DNA from: Flavobacterium sp. TAB 87
Lineage (GTDB): Bacteria > Bacteroidota > Bacteroidia > Flavobacteriales > Flavobacteriaceae
DNA: 64,000 nt
Direction of reading: 5' to 3'
Assembly: GCF_001529295.1 (NCBI RefSeq)
Contig: NZ_LLWK01000038.1
Coordinates: 620,001-684,000, forward strand
Part shown: piece after piece, positions 35,342 through 43,456 of the stretch
How positions within the stretch are numbered: the first letter of the stretch is position 1
How the letters are laid out: the number at the start of each line of letters is the position of its first letter
Position numbers and translations under genes: made by a program
Notes under the pieces: generated by a model
The model's database searches: none
What the model saw: the letters and a program-made list of their open reading frames with translations, nothing else
Told to the model about the DNA's origin: nothing

Positions 35342-35701
35342 ATGAACATTTTTGTTGGAAGCCTTCCATTCAGTATTGAGGAAGCAGATTTAAGAGAGTC
35401 TTTCGAGGCTTACGGAGCAGTTGATTCAGTTAAGATTATTACTGATAAATTTACTGGAAGAAGTAAAGGATTTGGTTTTGTTGAAATGTCTAATGATGAC
35501 GAAGCTCAAAAAGCAATCGACGAATTGAACGGTGCTACTGTTCAAGGACGTGCAATTGTGGTTAATAAATCTGAACCGAAACCAGAAGGCGAAAGAAGAA
35601 GCTTTAACAATAACAGTCGTGGTGGAGATTCACGCGGTGGTTATGGTGGAGGAAACAGCCGTGGTGGAAATGACCGTGGTGGTAACAGAGGAGGATATTA
35701 A
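35342..35701 (+). CDS. RRM RNA-binding protein with Gly-Arg tail
   Basis: A 119-residue protein with one RNA recognition motif: RNP2 IFVGSL (3-8) and RNP1 KGFGFVEM (42-49). A C-terminal tail from about 85 contains GGDSRGGYGGG-type repeats rich in Gly, Arg and Asn. Proteins of this build occur in Bacteroidota and cyanobacteria and bind single-stranded RNA, often under cold conditions. The -7 element TACATTTG (35310-35317) gives a short leader before ATG. A perfect terminator follows. Confidence 0.92.
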   Translation: MNIFVGSLPFSIEEADLRESFEAYGAVDSVKIITDKFTGRSKGFGFVEMSNDDEAQKAIDELNGATVQGRAIVVNKSEPKPEGERRSFNNNSRGGDSRGGYGGGNSRGGNDRGGNRGGY

Positions 35702-35721
35702 TATTTTTTTCTAAAATATAT

Positions 35722-35753
35722 AAAAGGCGTCAATGTAAATTGACGCCTTTTTT
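35722..35753 (+). terminator. Terminator of the RRM gene
   Basis: AAAAGGCGTCAAT pairs with ATTGACGCCTTTT around a GTAA tetraloop, followed by a T run; a 13-bp perfect stem. Confidence 0.92.
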
Positions 35754-35770
35754 GTTTCCTCACTTTTCGT

Positions 35771-35787
35771 CCTCTCCAAAGGAGAGG
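35771..35787. repeat. Short palindromic unit CCTCTCC-AAA-GGAGAGG
   Basis: A perfect 7-bp inverted repeat with a 3-nt loop, between the RRM terminator and the leuB stop. Similar short palindromes are frequent between Bacteroidota genes. It may also fold in the leuB 3' end on the minus strand. Confidence 0.5.
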
Positions 35788-35811
35788 TTCAAAGTAAGTT
35801 TTCTTTTTGTT

Positions 35812-36873
35812 TTATAGGTTGGCAACTAACCAATCTCCAACTTCGCTAGTTTTGTAAGCAGTAGCTCCTTTTGTAGCTAGATCTTCAGTAACGAAACCAG
35901 CTTCTAAAGATTTATTTACTACAGCACGAATTGCGGCAGCTTCTTCAGTTAAACCGAAAGCATCCTCAAACATCATGGCAGCTGATAAAATTGTGGCTAA
36001 CGGATTAGCAATATTTAAACCAGTTGCTTGTGGGTAAGAACCGTGAATTGGCTCGTATAATGAAGTGTGTTCTCCAACAGAAGCTGACGGCATTAATCCC
36101 ATTGATCCTGAAATTACCGAAGCTTCATCCGTTAAAATATCTCCAAATAAGTTTTCTGTAATTAAAACATCGTACGTATTTGGCCATTGAACCAATCGCA
36201 TTGCTACGGCGTCAACAAATTCATAAGAAACTGTAACTTCAGGATAATCTTTTTCCATTTCCTGAACCGTTTCTCTCCACAAACGTGATGTTTCTAGCAC
36301 GTTTGCTTTGTCAACACAACATAGTTTTTTAGAACGCGTCATTGCTAATTCAAAACCTTTTTTGGCAAGTCTTTGTACTTCAGCTCTTGTATATACGCAA
36401 TTGTCGAAAGCAGTTTCTCCACCATCTCTTCTTCCTTTTTCTCCAAAGTAGATTCCACCAGTTAGTTCTCTTAAGAAAACCAAGTCAGTTCCTTCAATGC
36501 GTTCTCTTTTTAAAGGAGAGTTGTCAATTAGCGACGGGAAAGTGAAAGTTGGTCTTACATTGGCAAAAAGACCTAATTTTTTACGCATTAATAATAGTCC
36601 TTGCTCTGGGCGAACAGGTGCAGAAGGATCGTTATCGTACTTTGGGTGACCAATTGCTCCAAACAAAACAGCGTCGGCAGCCATACAGATTTCATGGGTT
36701 TCGTCTGGATAAGGCACTCCAACAGCATCAATAGCACATGCTCCAGTAAGCGCAGGTGTCCAAGTAATTTCATGGTTGAATTTTTTTGCGATAGCATCTG
36801 AAACTTTAACAGCTTCATTGATAACTTCTGGTCCGATTCCGTCTCCGGCTAAAAGAGCAATATTTAGTTTCAT
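35812..36873 (-). CDS. leuB: 3-isopropylmalate dehydrogenase
   Basis: A 353-residue enzyme of normal length: LLAGDGIGPEV (8-18), RELTGGIYFGEKGR (about 135-148) with the substrate arginine and the specificity loop, and FGDILTDEASVISGSMGLMPSA with metal Asp residues. It oxidises 3-isopropylmalate in leucine synthesis. LeuB also oxidises erythro-methylmalate in the citramalate route to isoleucine. It is the last gene of the leuC-leuD-cimA-like-leuB series, with a 70-nt gap to the upstream gene. Confidence 0.94.
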   Translation of the reverse strand: MKLNIALLAGDGIGPEVINEAVKVSDAIAKKFNHEITWTPALTGACAIDAVGVPYPDETHEICMAADAVLFGAIGHPKYDNDPSAPVRPEQGLLLMRKKLGLFANVRPTFTFPSLIDNSPLKRERIEGTDLVFLRELTGGIYFGEKGRRDGGETAFDNCVYTRAEVQRLAKKGFELAMTRSKKLCCVDKANVLETSRLWRETVQEMEKDYPEVTVSYEFVDAVAMRLVQWPNTYDVLITENLFGDILTDEASVISGSMGLMPSASVGEHTSLYEPIHGSYPQATGLNIANPLATILSAAMMFEDAFGLTEEAAAIRAVVNKSLEAGFVTEDLATKGATAYKTSEVGDWLVANL

Positions 36874-36943
36874 TATTTTATATATAAAGTTATTTATAGT
36901 TTCTAATATTCTAAGTCTTTACTTAGCAACTCAGTAATTTTTT

Positions 36944-38458
36944 TTAATTAATTACATTTAACATTTTCTGTGTCGCAACAATTGCTGCAACGGTTTGGTC
37001 TGAATCTAATCCGCGGGTTTTGAATTCTTTCTCATTGTGCGTCCATGTAATAATAGTTTCACACAAAGCATCCGAACTACTTCCTGGCGGAATGCGCACA
37101 GCATAATCTATTAATTTGGGTAAAGTTAAGCCTTTGCTTTTGTAGATTTTGGTAAGTGCATTCATAAACGCATCAAATTGGCCGTCGCCTTGGGCGTGTT
37201 CTTCGATGCTCTCTCCGTCCATTTTTAAACATAAAGTAGTCGAAGGACGCATTCCTTTTGAGTGAGACAACATGTAAGACTCCACAATAATTCTTTCCTG
37301 GTAAGTTTGGCTGTCCAAAACATCCGAAATAATATAAGGTAAATCTTCTTTGGTTACCGTTTCTTTTTTGTCTCCCAATTCGATAATACGTTGGGTCACT
37401 AATTTTAAATCTTCAGGATTCAATTGCAAGCCTAATTCTTGTAAATTTTTCTCGATATTGGCTTTTCCAGAAGTTTTTCCGAGTGCATATTTGCGCTTTC
37501 TTCCAAAACGTTCGGGTAGCAAATCGCTAAAATACAAGTTGTTTTTATTGTCACCGTCGGCATGAATTCCGGCAGTTTGCGTAAAAACATTGTCTCCTAC
37601 AATTGGCTTGTTGGCTGGAATTCGATAACCAGTAAATGTTTCTACCAGCTTACTAACCGAATACAAAGCTGTTTCTTTGATATTGATGCTAACCTCTGGT
37701 AAGTAATCGTTAATTACCGCCACTGTACTTTCTAACGGTGCATTCCCGGCGCGTTCGCCCATTCCGTTTACCGTAACGTGCAAACCACTAATCCCGGCTT
37801 TTACTGCTTCCATAACGTTGGCAATGCTTAAATCATAGTCGTTATGTGCGTGGAAATCAAAATGAATAGTAGGGTATTTCGATGTAATTTGAGAAATAAA
37901 CTCAAAAGTTTGCGACGGAATTAAGATACCAAGCGTGTCGGGAAGTAAAATTCGTTTAACGGGTTGTTTCGTTAAAAAATCCAAGTATTGAAAAACGTAC
38001 TCGGGAGAATTTCGCATACCATTGCTCCAATCTTCTAGGTATACATTCGTTTCAATGTTGTTTTCTTTCGCTAATGCAATTGTTTGCGCAATTTCAGAAA
38101 AGTGTTGTTCGGGTGTTTTTTTGAGCTGATGCGTTAAGTGATTTAGTGAACCTTTGGTGAGCAAATTTTGAACTTTAGCTCCTGTTTTTTTCATCCATTC
38201 AATCGAAAGTCCGTTGTCTACAAAAGTCAACACTTCAATTCGGTTGCTGTATCCTTTTTCTTCGGCCCAAGACATGATGCCTTTTACGCCTTGAAATTCG
38301 CCTTCACTTACACGCGCCGATGCGATTTCGATGCGGTCAATATTGAGTTCTTCTAATAATAATTGGGCAATAGTTAGTTTTTCTGTAGCAGAAAAAGAGA
38401 CTCCTGATGTTTGTTCTCCATCTCGAAGTGTAGTGTCCATTATTTCAATTTTTCTCAT
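36944..38458 (-). CDS. Citramalate synthase-like / LeuA-family acyl transferase
   Basis: A 504-residue protein with an N-terminal HMGL-like TIM barrel (DTTLRDGEQTSGVSF from residue 8; metal motif HAHND) and a C-terminal LeuA_dimer regulatory domain (about 380-504). It would usually be annotated as 2-isopropylmalate synthase. Yet many blocks recall the characterised (R)-citramalate synthase of Leptospira (IEIASARVSEGE, NLLTKGSL, NVYLEDWSNG, GIHADGD, LPERFGRKR). The residues I recall as forming the pyruvate pocket there (L81, L104, Y144) correspond to L77, L100 and Y140 here. It therefore probably condenses acetyl-CoA with pyruvate to citramalate, giving a threonine-independent path to isoleucine using LeuCD and LeuB. 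Isopropylmalate synthase remains possible. Confidence 0.7.
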   Translation of the reverse strand: MRKIEIMDTTLRDGEQTSGVSFSATEKLTIAQLLLEELNIDRIEIASARVSEGEFQGVKGIMSWAEEKGYSNRIEVLTFVDNGLSIEWMKKTGAKVQNLLTKGSLNHLTHQLKKTPEQHFSEIAQTIALAKENNIETNVYLEDWSNGMRNSPEYVFQYLDFLTKQPVKRILLPDTLGILIPSQTFEFISQITSKYPTIHFDFHAHNDYDLSIANVMEAVKAGISGLHVTVNGMGERAGNAPLESTVAVINDYLPEVSINIKETALYSVSKLVETFTGYRIPANKPIVGDNVFTQTAGIHADGDNKNNLYFSDLLPERFGRKRKYALGKTSGKANIEKNLQELGLQLNPEDLKLVTQRIIELGDKKETVTKEDLPYIISDVLDSQTYQERIIVESYMLSHSKGMRPSTTLCLKMDGESIEEHAQGDGQFDAFMNALTKIYKSKGLTLPKLIDYAVRIPPGSSSDALCETIITWTHNEKEFKTRGLDSDQTVAAIVATQKMLNVIN

Positions 38459-38498
38459 CTTTTTAGCTTTAAGCTCTTTTTAAGTCAGTCAATTAGTA

Positions 38499-38576
38499 GG
38501 AGCTAATCCCGCTATCCGCTGTATCTTTTGTCCCGAAAAAAGTCGGAACAAAAGGATGCCGCTGCTATCGGGGCTA
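38499..38576. repeat. Palindromic intergenic element, copy 1
   Basis: Outer arms CTATCCGCTGTATC (38513-38526) and GGATGCCGCTGCTATC (38554-38569) enclose TTTTGT/ACAAAA and an inner stem CCGA/TCGG. Related copies lie at 49486-49564 (opposite orientation) and 63381-63459. Outer arms are shared between copies; inner stems differ but still pair. Confidence 0.75.
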
Positions 38577-38760
38577 GATCGTGCACTTTAGTTTGTTTTG
38601 TGCTCCAAAATGGAATTCCGTGCACTGTTTTGCGTGAGGGATAGAGCCAGGCTACCTTGTAGCGGTGAAAGCCCGACGCCGTTGACAAAGTAGGCAAATA
38701 GCACCAACAATTGATAGCCTACTTTGCCAACTGGGTCACGCCCAAATACTTAATTTTGGT
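38577..38760. other. GC-richer structured insert in the leu operon
   Basis: This stretch between leuD and the citramalate-synthase-like gene is visibly richer in G and C than its neighbours. It contains GTGCAC twice (38581, 38620), a short hairpin CTACcttGTAG (38652-38662), and a perfect inverted repeat CAAAGTAGGC (38686-38695) / GCCTACTTTG (38717-38726). The minus-strand frame across it and copy 1 is not a convincing gene. It appears to extend the palindromic element into a compound unit of about 250 nt, perhaps a remnant of a mobile or structured RNA element. Confidence 0.55.
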
Positions 38761-38771
38761 AATTAGTGATT

Positions 38772-38815
38772 GACTTTTACGGTTTTAAAAAATCTATTTT
38801 AAAACCATAAAAGTC
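38772..38815. repeat. 19-bp inverted repeat after leuD
   Basis: The left arm 38772-38790 (starting GACTTTTACGG) and the right arm 38797-38815 are complementary at 18 of 19 positions around the 6-nt loop AATCTA. No T tract follows on the minus strand, so it is more like an mRNA processing or stability hairpin, or a small inserted palindrome, than a terminator. Confidence 0.7.
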
Positions 38816-38839
38816 GGTTTAGTGTGTTGTTTACTGCAA

Positions 38840-39436
38840 TTATATCAATTGCTTTTCGGCAAATTCGATGATGTCAGACTTTATATTTTGCAAATAGTCG
38901 ATATCGTCAAAGCCGTTTAGCATGTTATTCTTTTTATAGCCATTGATGTCAAAGGATTCATTTTGACCCGTTGCCAATAAAGTAATCGTTTGCTCAGAAA
39001 GATTAATTTCTAGTTCCGTTTTTGGATCTGCTTCGATAGCTTTAAAGATTACGTCAGCAAATTCTGGGCTAATTTGAACGGGTAAAACACCAATATTCAA
39101 ACAGTTTCCTTTAAAAATATCAGCAAAGAAGCTTGAAACGACTGCTCTAAATCCGTAATCGTAAACTGCCCAAGCAGCATGCTCACGAGAAGAACCAGAG
39201 CCGAAGTTTTTTCCTCCAACCAAGATTTTGCCCGAATAAGTTGGGTCGTTTAAAACGAAATCTGCTTTTGGAGTATTGTCACCATTGTAGCGCCAGTCTC
39301 TAAATAAATTGTCACCAAATCCTTCGCGGGTAGTAGCTTTTAAGAAACGAGCAGGAATAATTTGATCGGTATCTACGTTTTCTATTGGTAGCGGCACTGC
39401 GCTACTAGTAAGAATATTAAATTTATCGTATGCCAT
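38840..39436 (-). CDS. leuD: Isopropylmalate isomerase small subunit
   Basis: A 198-residue protein from ATG 39436; the longer frame adds nine residues with no homology to the family. The start MAYDKFNILTSSAVPLPIENVDTDQIIPARFL is typical, and NFGSGSSREHAAWA (about 81-94) is the swivelling substrate-binding motif. It pairs with LeuC to isomerise 2- to 3-isopropylmalate, and also citramalate to methylmalate. A GxxExxY gene and repeats separate it from leuC, while a structured insert separates it from the next gene. Confidence 0.93.
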   Translation of the reverse strand: MAYDKFNILTSSAVPLPIENVDTDQIIPARFLKATTREGFGDNLFRDWRYNGDNTPKADFVLNDPTYSGKILVGGKNFGSGSSREHAAWAVYDYGFRAVVSSFFADIFKGNCLNIGVLPVQISPEFADVIFKAIEADPKTELEINLSEQTITLLATGQNESFDINGYKKNNMLNGFDDIDYLQNIKSDIIEFAEKQLI

Positions 39437-39448
39437 TTTTTTTGTTTT

Positions 39449-39556
39449 ACCGCAAGGGCGCAAGGGCGCAAATGCTTTATTGTTTTATTTTTTTGAATTG
39501 AAGACCACAAAAGCGCAATTTTTAATTTATTTCTGCGTCATAGCGTCTTTTGCGGT
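39449..39556. repeat. Flanking repeats, left side of the GxxExxY gene
   Basis: ACCGCAAGGGCGCAAGGGCGCAA (39449-39471) has two tandem GGGCGCAA units. A related ACCACAAAAGCGCAA lies at 39504-39518. At 39541-39556 the sequence TAGCGTCTTTTGCGGT ends with the complement of ACCGCAA, so the unit is bounded by an inverted repeat ACCGCAA...TTGCGGT. TAGCGTCTTT recurs as a direct repeat at 39951. Confidence 0.6.
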
Positions 39557-39562
39557 TAATCA

Positions 39563-39949
39563 TTAATAATTATTTACAAATCTTCTGAATCCACTTTTGA
39601 TCACTGGAACATTAAAATTAATCAGCAATCCGATTTTTTTGTTTGCTAGTTTTAGGTAAGAAATAATTTGAGCTTCGTGGACTGGTAATAAAACTTCGAC
39701 CGCTTTTAATTCAATTATTATTTCGTTTTCAACAAGAATATCAATTTTGTAATCTTTAAAAAGGTCAAAGCCTTTAAACTTTAGGGGAACACAAACTTGA
39801 TTTACCACAACTATATTTCTTAATTGTAATTCTTTTAAAAGACACACCTCATAAACAGATTCCAATAATCCTGGTCCCATTATTTTATGGACTTCTAAAC
39901 TTGCGAGAAAAATTTGCTTTATAATTGCTTCGTATTGTTCTTTTTCCAT
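39563..39949 (-). CDS. GxxExxY protein (PD-(D/E)XK-like)
   Basis: A 128-residue protein with the naming motif GPGLLESVYE (about residues 26-35). The following part fits a PD-(D/E)XK nuclease core: YKIDILVENEIIIELKAVE (about 67-85) supplies Asp, Glu and Lys of the active site. GxxExxY proteins are very common in Bacteroidota and have no established function; nuclease activity is inferred from the motif. It lies between leuC and leuD in the same direction, with short repeats on both sides, and so looks like an insert in an otherwise compact operon. Alternative: a simple stable accessory gene co-transcribed with leuCD. Confidence 0.85.
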   Translation of the reverse strand: MEKEQYEAIIKQIFLASLEVHKIMGPGLLESVYEVCLLKELQLRNIVVVNQVCVPLKFKGFDLFKDYKIDILVENEIIIELKAVEVLLPVHEAQIISYLKLANKKIGLLINFNVPVIKSGFRRFVNNY

Positions 39950-39950
39950 C

Positions 39951-39973
39951 TAGCGTCTTTGTGTCTTTGCGGT
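39951..39973. repeat. Flanking repeat, right side of the GxxExxY gene
   Basis: TAGCGTCTTTGTGTCTTTGCGGT repeats TAGCGTCTTT and TTTGCGGT from 39541-39556 in the same orientation. It fills the 30 nt between the GxxExxY start and the leuC stop. Confidence 0.6.
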
Positions 39974-39979
39974 CGATTT

Positions 39980-41374
39980 CTAGAAAAGCTCCCTTGGATC
40001 AGTCAACTTTCCAGTAACTGCCGCTGCTGCTGCCATAATTGGAGACGCTAATAATGTTCTAGAACCTGGACCTTGACGACCTTCGAAGTTTCTGTTCGAG
40101 GTGCTTACCGCATATTTTCCAGCTGGGACTTTGTCATCGTTCATAGCTAAACAAGCCGAACATCCTGGTTGACGCAATACAAAACCAGCTTCAGTTAAGA
40201 TGTCTAAAAGACCTTCTTCCTTAATTTGTGCCTCGACCACGTGAGAACCCGGAACTAACCAAGCCGTAACATTATCAGCTTTTTTGCGACCTTTTACGAT
40301 TTCAGTAAAAGCTCTAAAGTCTTCAATACGTCCGTTGGTACAACTTCCTAAGAAAACATAATCAATTGGTTTTCCAATCATCACATCATCTTCGTTGAAG
40401 CCCATGTAAGCCAAAGATTTTTTGTATGTTTCTGCTCCACCTTGCACTTGATTGGCAGTTGGAATATTTTTTGAGATACCAATTCCCATTCCTGGGTTTG
40501 TACCATAAGTAATCATTGGTTCGATGTCTGCTGCATCGATATTTAGCTCAGTATCAAAAATTGCATCAGCATCAGTTTTTAATGTTTTCCAATACGCAAC
40601 TGCTTTTGTCCAATCTTCACCTTTTGGGGCATATAACCTTCCTTCTAAGAAATCAAAAGTTTTTTGATCTGGCGCAATCATTCCACCGCGCGCACCCATT
40701 TCGATACTTAGATTACAAACTGTCATACGGCCTTCCATTGACATGTTTTCAAAAACATCACCAGCATATTCCGCAAAATAGCCAGTACCACCAGAAGTAG
40801 TCAATTGAGCTATAATATAAAGAGCAACATCTTTTGGGCCTACACCTTTACTTAAAGTGCCATTTACGTTAATACGCATTTTTTTAGGTTTTGGCTGCAT
40901 AATACATTGCGTAGACAAAACCATTTCCACCTCTGAAGTACCAATTCCGAAAGCAATAGCTCCAAAAGCACCATGAGTAGAAGTATGCGAATCGCCACAA
41001 ACAATAGTTGCACCTGGCAAAGTAATTCCGTTTTCAGGACCTACCACGTGTACAATTCCGTTCTTTTTGTGTCCTAATCCCCAGTGAGAAATTCCGTATT
41101 CGTTCGCATTGTCTTCCAAAGCTTTTAATTGCTTGGCAGATAAAGGATCTTCAACTGGTAAATGTTGGTTGATAGTAGGCGTATTGTGGTCTGCAGTAGC
41201 AAAAGTACGTTCTGGATATAAAACCGTGATTCCTCTAGTTTTTAATCCTAAAAATGCAACTGGACTAGTAACTTCGTGAATGAAATGACGATCAATAAAA
41301 AACACATCTGGTCCATCCTCAATTTTACGCACAACATGTGAATCCCATACTTTGTCAAATAATGTCTTACTCAT
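39980..41374 (-). CDS. leuC: Isopropylmalate isomerase large subunit
   Basis: A 464-residue protein from ATG 41374. The longer frame begins at a TTG inside the promoter, so it is rejected. Start [15 protein letters not shown], then [24 protein letters not shown] (about 130-153), and the three 4Fe-4S cysteines in [13 protein letters not shown] and [12 protein letters not shown]. With LeuD it makes the aconitase-type isomerase of leucine synthesis, which also works on citramalate. First gene of the operon, from a consensus promoter with a 60-nt leader. Confidence 0.95.
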   Translation of the reverse strand: MSKTLFDKVWDSHVVRKIEDGPDVFFIDRHFIHEVTSPVAFLGLKTRGITVLYPERTFATADHNTPTINQHLPVEDPLSAKQLKALEDNANEYGISHWGLGHKKNGIVHVVGPENGITLPGATIVCGDSHTSTHGAFGAIAFGIGTSEVEMVLSTQCIMQPKPKKMRINVNGTLSKGVGPKDVALYIIAQLTTSGGTGYFAEYAGDVFENMSMEGRMTVCNLSIEMGARGGMIAPDQKTFDFLEGRLYAPKGEDWTKAVAYWKTLKTDADAIFDTELNIDAADIEPMITYGTNPGMGIGISKNIPTANQVQGGAETYKKSLAYMGFNEDDVMIGKPIDYVFLGSCTNGRIEDFRAFTEIVKGRKKADNVTAWLVPGSHVVEAQIKEEGLLDILTEAGFVLRQPGCSACLAMNDDKVPAGKYAVSTSNRNFEGRQGPGSRTLLASPIMAAAAAVTGKLTDPRELF

Positions 41375-41406
41375 TTTTTTTATTTTTATAATTGTAATTG
41401 TTATAA

Positions 41407-41427
41407 TCACAGTGCTATTGGTGTCAT
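41407..41427 (-). CDS. Possible six-codon leader peptide upstream of leuC
   Basis: In the predicted leader of leuC the minus strand contains ATG ACA CCA ATA GCA CTG TGA (Met-Thr-Pro-Ile-Ala-Leu). It could be a translated regulatory peptide with Ile and Leu codons, but there is no clear terminator/antiterminator between it and leuC, and so short an ORF may be chance. Confidence 0.15.
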   Translation of the reverse strand: MTPIAL

Positions 41428-41440
41428 TATAATCGAAGTT

Positions 41441-41471
41441 CAAAAGTAAAAAAAAGATGTAGTGTCGTCAA
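41441..41471 (-). promoter_or_regulatory. Promoter of the leuC operon
   Basis: Minus strand TTG (41469-41471), 20 nt, TACTTTTG (41441-41448): a full match to the Bacteroidota pattern. Transcription would begin near 41435, about 60 nt before the leuC ATG. Confidence 0.7.
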
Positions 41472-41886
41472 TTTCGATATTTCGATTTATACGATACCCA
41501 AGCTTTTGGGTTTTTTAAAAGGCAAAAAGTTACTTGTTTGTTTACAGTGTGCTAATAGTTAAAGTGCAAGGAGTGTGTTTGTAGCTTAAACAGTTTAAAT
41601 TAAAGTAAAAACCATTTTTGTTATTTGTTGAATTTGATGTTATAACACTATAAAACAAGGAGTTGTCATAGGTTGTGTTTTGTTACTTGAATCAGAAAAG
41701 CGATGTGTGATCTTATATATATATTGGATTTTATCCAGTTTTCGCATTGGACTTACGTTTATTGCCAAGAAAATAAACGACCTAAAATGTGAATTTTTGA
41801 GAAGGCAATACTACGACGTTCAAATAAATTGAAATAGAGTTTTTTAAAGAAATAGGGCGCCAGTTTTTTGTAATTGTAGGGTTGTC
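41472..41886. other. Gap with one terminator-like hairpin
   Basis: About 415 non-coding bases between the leuC promoter and the DUF2254 stop. The only structure I see is ACCCAA (41496-41501) / TTGGGT (41506-41511) followed by a T run on the plus strand (to 41517). No annotated plus-strand gene reads into it. The rest is plain AT-rich sequence, including the 3' end of the DUF2254 transcript. Confidence 0.45.
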
Positions 41887-43125
41887 TTATAGTATTCCCT
41901 CGTTTATTTCTTTTTGAATGATGTTATTCAGATGATCGAACAGTTGAGAATATTTATTTTTATAATCTACAGCGAGCAGTTGCTGAATGCTATTTTTCAT
42001 TTCAGACTGAATGTATTGGTCTTTTTTACCATACCTCCAAATCGGATAAATACAGTTTTCTACTAATTCGGTAAAGGAAGAAGACGGAATATATATTCTG
42101 GCAATATCGTTCGCGTCAGTTAAAAATTCAGAATTAGTATGGTACAACCTAAATGACAGTAAATCAGATAAAGAATGCAGCGCAATAACTGCAGTTCCTG
42201 GATCATTAATTCCGGGACTTAGCGCTTTAATTGCAATTTCTGCCAATTGTTTGAAGCCATAATCGGCATTTCTGTCAATGGGCTGGCCGTCATAAAAATC
42301 GTTTGCAGCTGCAATTTCAAGAAGAACTTCTTTATCAATTTGATTTTTACTGTAAAGGCGCAACAAGACAATTCCTTTCAGTAAATAGGTACTTCTCTGA
42401 TGTAAGAAACTAAGATATAAATTATGCTTTGTAGCAATTTCGAGTATTTTCTTTTCATTAAAACCCTGAAAATAATCAGACCGTTCGGCTTTTATCTCGA
42501 CATAAGGTAAGTCGTTCCAAGAGATCTTTTCTTCTTCATTTGAAATGCATTTCTCCTGCATGTTTTGCATTGTTTTTTTCTGAACACGATCAATTACAGT
42601 TTCGTATTTTACAGTTTGGGTGACATAATCTAGAAAATAAATAAAAAGGAAAATGTCTATTACCGTCAAAAGTATAAGCAAGTAAATGCTCAGCGCAGGC
42701 ACATAAATACCGGAAGTAATGTCTCTAATAGTACTTAATAAAAAAAGAGCATACACAATTGTGCCAATATAAAAACCCAAAACGGTTTGCTGAAAGCGGT
42801 TTCCAATCATACTATTTAGTACCCGATTGCTCATTTGTGAAGCGGCTTGATTGAGCACGATCATCACCATCGAGAAACTAAACACAGTCAATGATATAAT
42901 GGCAGCAGCAATTGTTGAAATTATAGATCTCGCAGTGCTGGCGTCTTTTAAACTCAGCCATTTGATATTGGATTTAATTTCTTTTCCAAAAGACGAAAAA
43001 TCAAGTTCTAACATCATCCAAGATAAAAATAAGAATACGATCGCAATTACGGCGGGATAAAATGCAATACTTTCCGTTATCTTGTTGTAATAGATTCTTA
43101 AGTTTTTATTTAAATTGACAGTCAT
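41887..43125 (-). CDS. DUF2254 membrane protein
   Basis: A 412-residue protein. Four hydrophobic helices lie in the N-terminal third (FYPAVIAIVFLFLSWMM; SIISTIAAAIISLTVFSFSMVMIVL; VLGFYIGTIVYALFLL; ALSIYLLILLTVIDIFLFIYF). The soluble C-terminal half includes IKALSPGINDPGTAVIALHSL, which is diagnostic for DUF2254. The family is widespread and predicted to sit in the inner membrane; no function is established. The gene stands alone, divergent from dnaE. Confidence 0.88.
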   Translation of the reverse strand: MTVNLNKNLRIYYNKITESIAFYPAVIAIVFLFLSWMMLELDFSSFGKEIKSNIKWLSLKDASTARSIISTIAAAIISLTVFSFSMVMIVLNQAASQMSNRVLNSMIGNRFQQTVLGFYIGTIVYALFLLSTIRDITSGIYVPALSIYLLILLTVIDIFLFIYFLDYVTQTVKYETVIDRVQKKTMQNMQEKCISNEEEKISWNDLPYVEIKAERSDYFQGFNEKKILEIATKHNLYLSFLHQRSTYLLKGIVLLRLYSKNQIDKEVLLEIAAANDFYDGQPIDRNADYGFKQLAEIAIKALSPGINDPGTAVIALHSLSDLLSFRLYHTNSEFLTDANDIARIYIPSSSFTELVENCIYPIWRYGKKDQYIQSEMKNSIQQLLAVDYKNKYSQLFDHLNNIIQKEINEGIL

Positions 43126-43456
43126 TTTTTAAGTTTACGGTTCACGAAAGTGATGTTGTATTGAGTGTTTTCTTTATCGCATTTCTAAGGTAGTTAAAAA
43201 ATAATAATTGAAGGAGATTGTTTTGATTATACATTCATTCAGATATTAAATTAAAGGTTTTTTTAGATTTTAAACGCGATTTTTTTAAATTTAATTTATT
43301 GAAATCTTCATAAAATAATACGATTTATGAAAGCGTATTATCAGGTATAATAGTTAAAAACCATTTGCTTTACATTTCCATTAGCAGAAAAAAATTGCTA
43401 AATTTGCTATTCATTTTTTGTGTTTTATACAAATCACAATTACCTCATTTGCAATT
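43126..43456. other. Divergent gap with dnaE -7 element
   Basis: About 330 bases between DUF2254 and dnaE. TAAATTTG (43399-43406) is a -7 match about 50 nt before the dnaE ATG; no TTG stands at the expected distance. Nothing else recognisable. Confidence 0.4.

Noticed and set aside
38640..38690. Similarity of the sequence around AGCGGTGAAAG to 16S rRNA or a group II intron domain
   Set aside because: Only 8-10 bases match, with none of the surrounding conserved structure.
38512..38697. 61-codon minus-strand ORF over the structured insert
   Set aside because: It runs through the palindromic element and the GC-rich insert, has no ribosome site or family, and its codons include the stem arms. 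Repeats of this kind often give false ORFs.
41375..41443. N-terminal extension of LeuC rich in Ile, Thr and Val, as a leader peptide in frame
   Set aside because: It would need to start at a TTG that is part of the -7 promoter element, so it is not transcribed as a start codon.
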